A stretch of DNA of 28,054 nucleotides, from positions 1 to 28,054 of the IMG/VR virus record IMGVR_UViG_3300046468_000079. One strand, 5' to 3'. The notes below the pieces were generated by a model. The model worked only from the letters and a program-made list of their open reading frames with translations, was not told where the DNA came from and did no database searches. Below, one piece after another: positions 24,073 to 28,054 of the stretch. Each line of letters opens with the position of its first letter. Within the stretch, counting starts at the first letter, position 1. The translations under genes were made by a program, and so were the position numbers. Source of the stretch: a virus.

Positions 24073-24400
24073 TGATCTCCTTAAGTTTGAATTTTTGTTT
24101 TTTAACAATAGCAACAGTTCCAACTAAATTGTCGCCAGGCAAACAAGCTCTTTTAGTTCTTTGTTGCCAAGCATACCAAGCTTTAGTTGCTCTTTTGTTT
24201 GGGTAGTTTAAGTTATTAAACTTACCTTCTTCGTCTATATGCATTTCAAATGTACCTAATTCTTCGGTATAACCTTTTGTAATTTCAATTAATTCACACC
24301 CAATAAGTTTATACAAATCATCAAATGTAGGTTTATTTTTAAACACATGAATGTCTTCGTTGTCATTATCTTTCCATAATATTACATTATACATTGTCAT
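24065..24400 (-). CDS. DUF3846-like protein
   Basis: 111 residues: a beta start (MYNVILWKDNDNEDIHVFKN), then LYKLIGCELIEITKGYTEEL, FEMHIDEEGKFNNLNYPNKR, and LPGDNLVGTVAIVKK near the end. The order G-x-E-I..., DEEGKF..L..N..A and D...G...V matches the DUF3846 pattern of small phage proteins. A Trp/Arg-rich insert (KAWYAWQQRTKRA) sits before the last block. Function unknown. Confidence 0.6.
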   Translation of the reverse strand: MTMYNVILWKDNDNEDIHVFKNKPTFDDLYKLIGCELIEITKGYTEELGTFEMHIDEEGKFNNLNYPNKRATKAWYAWQQRTKRACLPGDNLVGTVAIVKKQKFKLKEING

Positions 24401-24602
24401 CCTTTTGTTCTGCTCTGTCTAAATAATCTACTACTAATGATCTAACTAAAGTAGCTTTATACAAATTATGTTTAGTACAATAATTATGTAATCTTTCGTA
24501 GTTTTTTTCACCTAATGATAATCCAAACATTCCATATTTAATTGTATTTTCATTTCTTTTAGTTCTTTTATTTACTTTGTTTAACAATTCATCTTCAGTC
24601 AT
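24387..24602 (-). CDS. Ribbon-helix-helix-like DNA-binding protein
   Basis: 71 residues. A basic start (KVNKRTKRNENTIKYG) precedes FGLSLGEKNYERLHNYCTKH and NLYKATLVRSLVVDYLDRAE, which fits a strand followed by two helices as in MetJ/Arc-type RHH proteins. It probably dimerises and binds DNA, a third candidate regulator in the early block. It overlaps the upstream membrane gene by 8 nt and the downstream gene by 14 nt. Confidence 0.6.
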   Translation of the reverse strand: MTEDELLNKVNKRTKRNENTIKYGMFGLSLGEKNYERLHNYCTKHNLYKATLVRSLVVDYLDRAEQKDDNV

Positions 24603-24804
24603 TTTTTTCTTTCGTTATTGTTTGTTTAATAAATTTTACATAGTGATTACAAATATCTATAGTTAAGCCAGTAAAGTATAAACACCAACTTAATCCAGAT
24701 AATATGGCTATTAAAATATATTTCAAAAAGCCAAAAAACTTAGGTATTACCCCTTCTACATTTGTGCGTAGAAGTTTTGCTTTTTCTTTGATAACGGACT
24801 TCAT
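24595..24804 (-). CDS. Small membrane protein behind a structured leader
   Basis: 69 residues: a basic amphipathic start (MKSVIKEKAKLLRTNVEGVI), a hydrophobic stretch long enough for one or two membrane passes (~23-47, FFGFLKYILIAILSGLSWCL) and a basic tail. The start has GAAAGG about 9 nt upstream. It is the first gene after the pseudoknot-bearing leader at 24805-24946, so its expression may be RNA-controlled. Function unknown. Confidence 0.55.
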   Translation of the reverse strand: MKSVIKEKAKLLRTNVEGVIPKFFGFLKYILIAILSGLSWCLYFTGLTIDICNHYVKFIKQTITKEKND

Positions 24805-24845
24805 ATAGCTATACCTTTCATAGTTATTTCTTTCTTTCTGTTTAA

Positions 24846-24909
24846 AGCTATCTCATTTCTTGGGATAGCTATGTGCGTTGCTTAATCCCCACAGTGCAAC
24901 GCAACTGTG
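24846..24909 (-). promoter_or_regulatory. Leader RNA candidate: H-type pseudoknot plus hairpin
   Basis: Read leftward, CACAGT (24909-24904) pairs with ACTGTG (24895-24890). GCGTTGC (24902-24896), lying in that loop, pairs with GCAACGC (24881-24875). Loops are 1, 0 and 8 nt, the standard geometry of an H-type pseudoknot. Four bases on, AGCTATC/GATAGCT (24870-24864 and 24852-24846, extended by two pairs) forms a hairpin, and the membrane gene starts 42 nt later. The layout is aptamer-like plus expression platform. No known riboswitch class recognised; all pairs are perfect apart from one G-U. Confidence 0.5.
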
Positions 24910-24946
24910 TGTTTATCGTAGAATAAGGGAGCAGTAATGATACCGA

Positions 24947-25162
24947 CTAATCTTCTACGCTAGGATTCTCTAATTCATATAATGCCACTAAATGCTTTAA
25001 TCTTTCATTTAGTTTATAACATTTAATATCTTTGGTATCTTTATAAGCTAATGCTTCTTGCTCTAAAAAATATAGTTTTAATATTTCTTGTAAATCAAAT
25101 ATTTCTTTAAAACTTATTTTGATGTTGAGATACTTTGTAGTCGTATCTTGCTTCTTCTGCAT
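24947..25162 (-). CDS. Small helical hypothetical protein
   Basis: 71 residues, helix-rich: MQKKQDTTTKYLNIKISFKE, IFDLQEILKLYFLEQEALAY, then a basic helix and the end YELENPSVED. GGAG lies ~12 nt before the ATG. It starts 56 nt inside the gene upstream. No motif recognised. It ends just before the structured leader at 24805-24946. Confidence 0.5.
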   Translation of the reverse strand: MQKKQDTTTKYLNIKISFKEIFDLQEILKLYFLEQEALAYKDTKDIKCYKLNERLKHLVALYELENPSVED

Positions 25163-25310
25163 TTGATCTATGCTCCTCTATGTCGCCTGGTGAATCTACT
25201 CCTAGTCTTGTTATACTAGAAATAAATTCAGCCATTTCAATTCTGCATTCTGCATAATCAAATTGCAACTTAGCTAGTTCATCTATTATATGTTGTTTGT
25301 ATTTAGTCAT
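25107..25310 (-). CDS. Small helical hypothetical protein
   Basis: 67 residues of acidic helix: YKQHIIDELAKLQFDYAECR, IEMAEFISSITRLGVDSPGD, and a His/Tyr/Asn tail. Its start overlaps the stop of the small membrane gene at 25307 (ATGA). The 56-nt overlap with the next gene is large but both frames have start sites consistent with coupling. Function unknown. Confidence 0.5.
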   Translation of the reverse strand: MTKYKQHIIDELAKLQFDYAECRIEMAEFISSITRLGVDSPGDIEEHRSNAEEARYDYKVSQHQNKF

Positions 25311-25474
25311 CTGTCCTTTTGGTTGTTTGGTAGTCCTGTTAACATTGTCATGATACCAGCAAAACTAATTAAGATCCCTAATACTTGGTGATCAGAATGT
25401 ATTGCTGTTATCATACCTAACATACCTAGTATAAGTCCTGTTAGTGTCATCATGATTCTCATAATTACATCCAT
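25307..25474 (-). CDS. Small two-segment membrane protein (55 aa)
   Basis: It opens MDVIMRIMMTLTGLILGMLG and has a second hydrophobic segment VLGILISFAGIMTMLTGL before a polar end (PNNQKDR). It is coupled by TAATG upstream and ATGA downstream. The two membrane helices with a short His/Asp turn give it a holin-like or small-toxin-like shape, but it sits among early genes. Function unknown. Confidence 0.6.
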   Translation of the reverse strand: MDVIMRIMMTLTGLILGMLGMITAIHSDHQVLGILISFAGIMTMLTGLPNNQKDR

Positions 25475-25659
25475 TAGTTATACCATTTTTCTTTAGGTTG
25501 TTCATTCTTAACAACTTTGTAAGGTAATTCAACCTTAGTAGGCATATGCTTTGATACAGCAAATATTAAACCTAGAATGATTCTAATTGGCAACATGATT
25601 GCAATCCAAATCCATTTGGCAGCAACATTCATTAGCCAGTTTTGTAGTTTTATTAACAT
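25474..25659 (-). CDS. Small membrane protein
   Basis: 61 residues: an amphipathic start (MLIKLQNWLMNVAAKWI), a hydrophobic helix (~18-35, WIAIMLPIRIILGLIFAV) and a polar basic tail ending KEKWYN. It overlaps the next gene by 1 nt and the previous by 7 nt. It pairs with the 55-aa membrane protein downstream, so the two may act together at the inner membrane. Unknown function. Confidence 0.55.
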   Translation of the reverse strand: MLIKLQNWLMNVAAKWIWIAIMLPIRIILGLIFAVSKHMPTKVELPYKVVKNEQPKEKWYN

Positions 25660-25844
25660 TGTTTTTCCTTTCTGTTAGTTATTAACTCTTTTTCAGCAGC
25701 ATCATATAATGCACCTTCTTGCTTTGCTAATTCATTTAACATTCTATAAGCTTGAGTATTTTGTAGATTGTGTCCATTTAATAATAACAAAGCTTGTATT
25801 ACTGCATTATGATACTGACTTATTAAGTCTATAGTGTTTCTCAT
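25653..25844 (-). CDS. Small hypothetical protein behind a structured leader
   Basis: 63 residues, helical: MRNTIDLISQYHNAVIQALL, NGHNLQNTQAYRMLNELAKQ and a basic Cys-ending tail. AAAGGAT precedes the start. It is the first gene after the terminator at 25925-25963 and after the pseudoknot candidate at 25867-25913, so it begins a new transcription or control unit. No known motif. Confidence 0.5.
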   Translation of the reverse strand: MRNTIDLISQYHNAVIQALLLLNGHNLQNTQAYRMLNELAKQEGALYDAAEKELITNRKEKQC

Positions 25845-25866
25845 ATTATCCTTTTATTGTTAGAGT

Positions 25867-25913
25867 TTCGGCAGCAACGCCCAATGATTTTCAACGCCGA
25901 ACGTTTTGAAAAT
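25867..25913 (-). promoter_or_regulatory. Leader RNA candidate: second H-type pseudoknot
   Basis: Read leftward, ATTTTCAA (25913-25906) pairs perfectly with TTGAAAAT (25894-25887). The loop contains TTCGGC (25901-25896), which can pair with the downstream GCCGAA (25872-25867). Loops are 4, 1 and 14 nt. It lies between a strong terminator and a start codon 23 nt further on. The downstream strand is the complement of a TTCGGCA motif. A short alternative stem AACG/CGTT exists inside the loop. Role by inference: translational control of 25653-25844. Confidence 0.45.
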
Positions 25914-25924
25914 AGGCTGTAACG

Positions 25925-25963
25925 ATAAAAAAAACCCAGTACCCTGTTAAGAGTACCGGGTTT
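25925..25963 (-). terminator. Intrinsic terminator
   Basis: A 13-bp stem (25932-25944 with 25951-25963) contains two G-U pairs when read leftward, has a 6-nt loop, and is followed by a run of U (from the A run at 25927-25934). It sits 12 nt past the stop of the 164-aa gene. This is the clearest Rho-independent terminator in the window and ends the transcript from the divergent region. Confidence 0.9.
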
Positions 25964-25975
25964 GATTGTTTATTA

Positions 25976-26470
25976 TTACTTACCTAGAGCTTCTTTTAGT
26001 CTAGTCATATTGTATTCTTTCATCTGTTTAGTCACATCTTTGACAGGAGCTTTGCTTTGAGGCATAAACTTCTTACCAAAGGTAGTTTCATAACATAGAA
26101 GAAACTCATTCAATATAGACTCAGCTCTTTTGATATTAACTTCTTGAGCATCACGTCTAAAGATTAACTTGTCAACATTTAGCTTAGTGATCTCATTACC
26201 AACATCTTCTCGTAACGCAGTTTGCATAAGATCTTTTGTCTTATCTAGACTTTTGATACACTGCTCATGATGTCTTTGGAATACACCAATAATACTATTA
26301 GCATTCCATTCAGCCAACATTGACCAATCTGGATGATCAGCAAATGGTGATATAACTGTATTGAAAAAGCCAGTAACACCAGCTTTCATATCAACACAAT
26401 CTAATACATCTTGCATATCATCTAATCTACTATCTGAATAATCTTGTTGATTTAATTCACTACCCATCAT
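25976..26470 (-). CDS. Hypothetical protein, abundant-transcript early gene
   Basis: 164 residues: an acidic start (SRLDDMQDVLDCVDMKAGVT), an aromatic GFFNTVISPFADHPDWSMLA segment, helices (HHEQCIKSLDKTKDLMQTAL) and a basic end (KQMKEYNMTRLKEALGK). AAGGAG lies 6 nt before the ATG. Base composition is visibly less AT-rich than in neighbours. It is the first larger gene leftward of the structured region and has its own terminator, which suggests strong early expression. No family recognised. Confidence 0.65.
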   Translation of the reverse strand: MMGSELNQQDYSDSRLDDMQDVLDCVDMKAGVTGFFNTVISPFADHPDWSMLAEWNANSIIGVFQRHHEQCIKSLDKTKDLMQTALREDVGNEITKLNVDKLIFRRDAQEVNIKRAESILNEFLLCYETTFGKKFMPQSKAPVKDVTKQMKEYNMTRLKEALGK

Positions 26471-26630
26471 ATCTAACTCCTTTAGTTATATTATTTATTT
26501 CGCTATCTATTTCACTAACTTTATCATAGTCAGCTTTAACTATAGCTTCTTCTTTTAACATTGATAACTCAACAACTCTTTTTCTATCGTGTTCATCTGT
26601 TATCAACTCATAGTATTTAACGTACTCCAT
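26460..26630 (-). CDS. Small acidic helical protein (56 aa)
   Basis: It reads MEYVKYYELITDEHDRKRVV and ends NNITKGVRYDG, one continuous charged helix in prediction. AAAGG lies 7 nt before the ATG, and the stop falls 11 nt inside the next gene. It is the first leftward gene after the divergent structured gap, hence among the earliest transcribed if the promoter lies there. No known family. Confidence 0.6.
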   Translation of the reverse strand: MEYVKYYELITDEHDRKRVVELSMLKEEAIVKADYDKVSEIDSEINNITKGVRYDG

Positions 26631-26670
26631 TGTAACCTTTCTGTTATCGTTTACTTTATAACCGACATGG

Positions 26671-27044
26671 CATAACGCATGTGGTTAAGGTGTGCAGTCA
26701 TCATGAGGCAAAGCTTAATGATACAGTGCGACACAACGCACCCGAAGGGGAATCACCTTTAGGTGAGGCGTTGATGTCCCTTGCACTGTTCATTAAGGCA
26801 AACTCATGATACAAGCACATTAATCCACGTGTGTGGGGGGGACCCATAGCAATAGTGAGCAACAGCGAACGGTTTCTTTAGAAAATTGCGTATGGGGTTG
26901 TAAGCGTTGCCTTTGGCAACTCTATCAGAGCAATCCAGAGGATTGATCAATGCGACCAGGATCGTTACCCTTTAGGGACAAGACCGAAGGGCTTGGGTGC
27001 TTTAGCACTAGAGCCTGTAAGTCGCCATACAAGATATAGTTATG
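26671..27044. ncRNA. Large multi-branched structured RNA candidate in the divergent gap
   Basis: No gene fits 26631-27136. Instead nested complementary segments fill it. A closing stem CATAAC/GTTATG (26671-76, 27039-44) encloses two domains. Domain A (26678-26831) stacks CATGTGG/CCACGTG, GTGC/GCAC, TCATGAG/CTCATGA, CTTAATGA/TCATTAAG, ACAGTGC/GCACTGT, GACA/TGTC and CAACGC/GCGTTG. It ends in a three-way junction with CCC-GAA-GGG and TCACC-TTTA-GGTGA hairpins. Domain B (26890-27030) is closed by GTATGG/CCATAC and holds GTTGCC/GGCAAC, CAATCC/GGATTG, a CCC/GGG mini-stem and GGCT..GTGC/GCAC..AGCC. Four hairpins share a C-TTTA-G loop, including TTTC/GAAA (26873-26884). Composition is richer in GC than the genome. 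The strand is undetermined; the same DNA could hold a packaging site. It does not match tmRNA, RNase P or tRNA as I know them. Confidence 0.7.
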
Positions 27045-27080
27045 TGAGTTTCCAATACCACTAAAGTCCTGTTATTTCTC

Positions 27081-27117
27081 TTGACACAATGAAATTAAAT
27101 ATCTACGTACCTATAAG
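27081..27117 (+). promoter_or_regulatory. Possible promoter for terS, weak
   Basis: A perfect TTGACA box at 27081-27086 lies 51 nt before the terS start, but no good -10 box is at 16-18 nt; the best TATAAG (27112-27117) is 25 nt away. The box is suggestive only. It lies just outside the structured region. Confidence 0.25.
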
Positions 27118-27136
27118 GGTAGAATAAATAAGTGTT

Positions 27137-27511
27137 ATGAAAGACGATCTTACAGATAAACAACGAGCCTTAGTAGATACAATCGTAGCTACTGGGTGTA
27201 GTATAACAGAAGCTGCTAAAACAGCAGGATATTCAACGAATGTTAGTAAAGATTCAGCGAGAGTAAGTGCTTCTCGCACACTACGTTTACCAAAGGTACA
27301 ACAGTATATGCAACAACGTGTGGCACAAACTCTTGGACTTGGGGCAGTAAGTGCGAGTAAAAGACTTATCGAGCTATCCACAGGAGCAAGGAGTGAATAC
27401 GTTCAACTAGAAGCTAGTAGAGATATTCTCGATAGAGTAGGGTTGAGAGCACCAGATAAGGTATCTCACAACATACAGGGGGATATTAAGATTAATATTG
27501 ATTTAACGTGA
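27137..27511 (+). CDS. Terminase small subunit
   Basis: 124 residues with the usual plan: LTDKQRALVDTIVATGCSIT, EAAKTAGYS (helix-turn-helix for recognising packaging DNA), SARVSASRTLRLPKVQQYMQ, then a helical oligomerisation part (LGLGAVSASKRLIELSTGAR, LEASRDILDRVGLRAPDKV) and a short acidic/Ile-rich tail (GDIKINIDLT) for contact with the large subunit. The tail pattern and helices are typical of the TerS family. It would start packaging, probably at a site nearby. The missing large subunit should follow to the right of the window. Confidence 0.88.
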   Translation: MKDDLTDKQRALVDTIVATGCSITEAAKTAGYSTNVSKDSARVSASRTLRLPKVQQYMQQRVAQTLGLGAVSASKRLIELSTGARSEYVQLEASRDILDRVGLRAPDKVSHNIQGDIKINIDLT

Positions 27512-27627
27512 GGCGTTGGTATGCACCCACTCCATGTAGACTCGCAGAGTCGGAGGGTGGGGGCAAAAATCATCAGCCATAGCTGACGAGGCGACTATCA
27601 CAGACAACAGGGTTCAAAAAGGTACAC
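27512..27627 (+). other. Structured gap after terS
   Basis: No gene seen. A strong hairpin (27524-27559) combines GACTC-GCA-GAGTC, CTCC/GGAG and CACC/GGTG with small bulges, starting 13 nt after the terS stop. A second one, TCAGC-CATA-GCTGA (27573-27586), follows. Neither has a T-tract. The ten bases TGAGGCGTTG at the terS stop (27509-27518) also occur inside domain A of the large RNA (26764-26773 region). It could be an attenuator, RNA-stability element or packaging-related structure. Confidence 0.5.
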
Positions 27628-27762
27628 ATGGCAAAGCAGAAGTTCACACATTTTATACCACGAGATAAGCCTAAGAAAAGAAAGGGCGTTCATACAAAGA
27701 GTCTGAACAAATCCAAAAAACTTCAAAAGAAACTTACAAGGTACAAAGGACAAGGGCGTTAG
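27628..27762 (+). CDS. Small very basic protein (44 aa)
   Basis: It reads MAKQKFTHFIPRDKPKKRKG and ends RYKGQGR; nearly half the residues are Lys or Arg. AAGG lies 6 nt before the ATG. I recall small proteins opening AKQKFTHF in marine phages, always unassigned. The charge suggests nucleic-acid binding, perhaps packaging-linked given its position after terS. A small stem TTAGC/GCTAA straddles its stop codon. Confidence 0.7.
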   Translation: MAKQKFTHFIPRDKPKKRKGVHTKSLNKSKKLQKKLTRYKGQGR

Positions 27763-27803
27763 CATTGCTAAGTGCGTTTCAAAATTTTTTTTAGTTCTAT
27801 AAG

Positions 27804-27834
27804 GTTCTCCATTCCAACAAACAAAGGAGAGAAC
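27804..27834 (+). promoter_or_regulatory. Hairpin that can hide the ribosome binding site of the 70-aa gene
   Basis: GTTCTC (27804-27809) is complementary to GAGAAC (27829-27834), which directly abuts the ATG and overlaps the AAAGGAGAG ribosome site. The loop is 19 nt. If formed it would limit translation. Six pairs is modest and chance cannot be excluded. Confidence 0.35.
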
Positions 27835-28047
27835 ATGAATTACAAAGTTAATATATGGCAAGATGACACTCTCAAAAGAGAGATTGTATATTCAGCCGAA
27901 AATGATATACAAGCAATACAGATGGCAAGTGCTGCAACACCAGATGGATGCAGATCAACATACGAACAAGTAATGGAGGAACAATGCCCTACGGAAAAGG
28001 AACCTACGGTTCAAAAAGAGGAAGACCTGCTGCAAAAAGCAAGTTAA
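27835..28047 (+). CDS. Small hypothetical protein with nested partner gene
   Basis: 70 residues from the ATG at 27835, chosen because AAAGGAG lies just upstream; the longer frame from 27772 has none. The N-terminal half is compact (MNYKVNIWQDDTLKREIVYS, AENDIQAIQMASAATPDGCR), followed by an acidic tail (EEQCPTEKEPTVQKEEDLLQ). The tail region is also read in another frame as the start of the next gene, so its sequence is constrained twice. Function unknown; it may be related to packaging by position. Confidence 0.65.
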   Translation: MNYKVNIWQDDTLKREIVYSAENDIQAIQMASAATPDGCRSTYEQVMEEQCPTEKEPTVQKEEDLLQKAS

Positions 28048-28054
28048 CAGGAAA
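27984..28054 (+). CDS. Small MPYGKGTYG-type protein, cut by window edge
   Basis: An ATG at 27984 with GGAGGA 3-4 nt upstream opens a frame that runs off the window: MPYGKGTYGSKRGRP, then a basic Ala/Lys stretch. This start is very characteristic of a short protein I recall near terminase genes in many marine phages. It lies almost wholly inside the 70-aa gene (64-nt overlap) in a different frame. The recognisable sequence and the strong ribosome site favour it being real. Confidence 0.7.
   Translation, partial: MPYGKGTYGSKRGRPAAKSKLTG

Larger units (their letters stand above)
1837..25873 (+). repeat. Dispersed, orientation-biased heptamer TTCGG[ACT]A
   Basis: By eye, 19 copies on the + strand, starting at 1837, 2593, 9512, 11250, 17713, 18482, 18821, 20267, 20754, 20951, 21107, 21520, 21695, 21920, 22463, 22481, 23908, 24263 and 25867, and one on the - strand (24046-24052). 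Only one + strand TTCGG (22096) departs from the pattern. Eight copies, all at 18.8-25.9 kb, continue as AGC. The bias ignores gene direction: + copies fall in rightward and leftward genes and in gaps. Confidence 0.6.

Noticed and set aside
24073-24123. N-terminal extension of the DUF6915-like gene
   Set aside because: The extra 17 residues are low-complexity Leu/Lys/Asn and the family begins at the later ATG with AAGGAG in front.
26671-27044. Group I intron, prompted by AAGATATAG at 27031 which resembles a J8/7-P7 segment
   Set aside because: I find no matching P7 and P3 partners or split gene flanks; the local stems form a different layout.
26671-27044. tmRNA, tRNA or RNase P RNA
   Set aside because: No T-loop GGTTCGA-type sequence, no acceptor-CCA end, and no RNase P conserved blocks.

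Overview
This window looks like most of the genome of a small, lytic-type, T7-like podovirus from a marine, very AT-rich alphaproteobacterial host. A pelagiphage infecting SAR11, of the HTVC010P kind, is my best guess. That guess rests on gene content, gene order, base composition and remembered family resemblance, not on a search. The window opens inside a major capsid gene and closes just after a small terminase subunit. What is missing (large terminase, portal, scaffold/protease, capsid N-terminus) is what would join the two ends of a circularly drawn genome; I infer a full length in the mid-30 kb range.

Layout. (1) 1-10540, + strand: capsid C-terminus, a small virion protein, the tail tubular proteins A and B, and three internal virion (ejection) proteins of 167, 1065 and 1068 aa, mostly joined by 1-4 nt stop/start overlaps. 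(2) 10540-15721, +: a T7-gp17-like tail fibre with a ten-unit 36-bp repeat, then a cassette of small fibre/adhesin proteins and chaperone-like proteins. (3) 15721-18471, +: lysis and accessory block with small membrane proteins, a calcineurin-like phosphoesterase, an M15 peptidase endolysin, a holin and a membrane/coiled-coil protein. (4) 18472-26630, - strand: early genes, namely SSB, a single-strand annealing recombinase, a winged-helix protein, a YqaJ exonuclease, a MazG-like protein, two XRE-type regulators, DUF6878/DUF6915/DUF3846-like proteins, an RHH protein and many tiny genes, several of them shorter than 60 codons. (5) 26631-27136: a divergent gap with no gene, filled by a large predicted structured RNA (or structured packaging DNA). 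(6) 27137-28054, +: TerS and three small genes, one of them nested.

Working model: the leftward early block supplies recombination-type DNA metabolism (exonuclease, annealing protein and SSB) and regulation. No polymerase, primase, helicase, integrase or phage RNA polymerase is visible, so replication and transcription probably lean on the host. The rightward block builds the virion and lyses the cell.

The strongest unexplained signals are the ~370-nt multi-branched fold at 26671-27044, two H-type pseudoknots in the leaders of early genes (24846-24909 and 25867-25913), and an orientation-biased heptamer TTCGG[ACT]A. By my reading 19 of 20 copies of the heptamer lie on the + strand whatever the direction of the genes.
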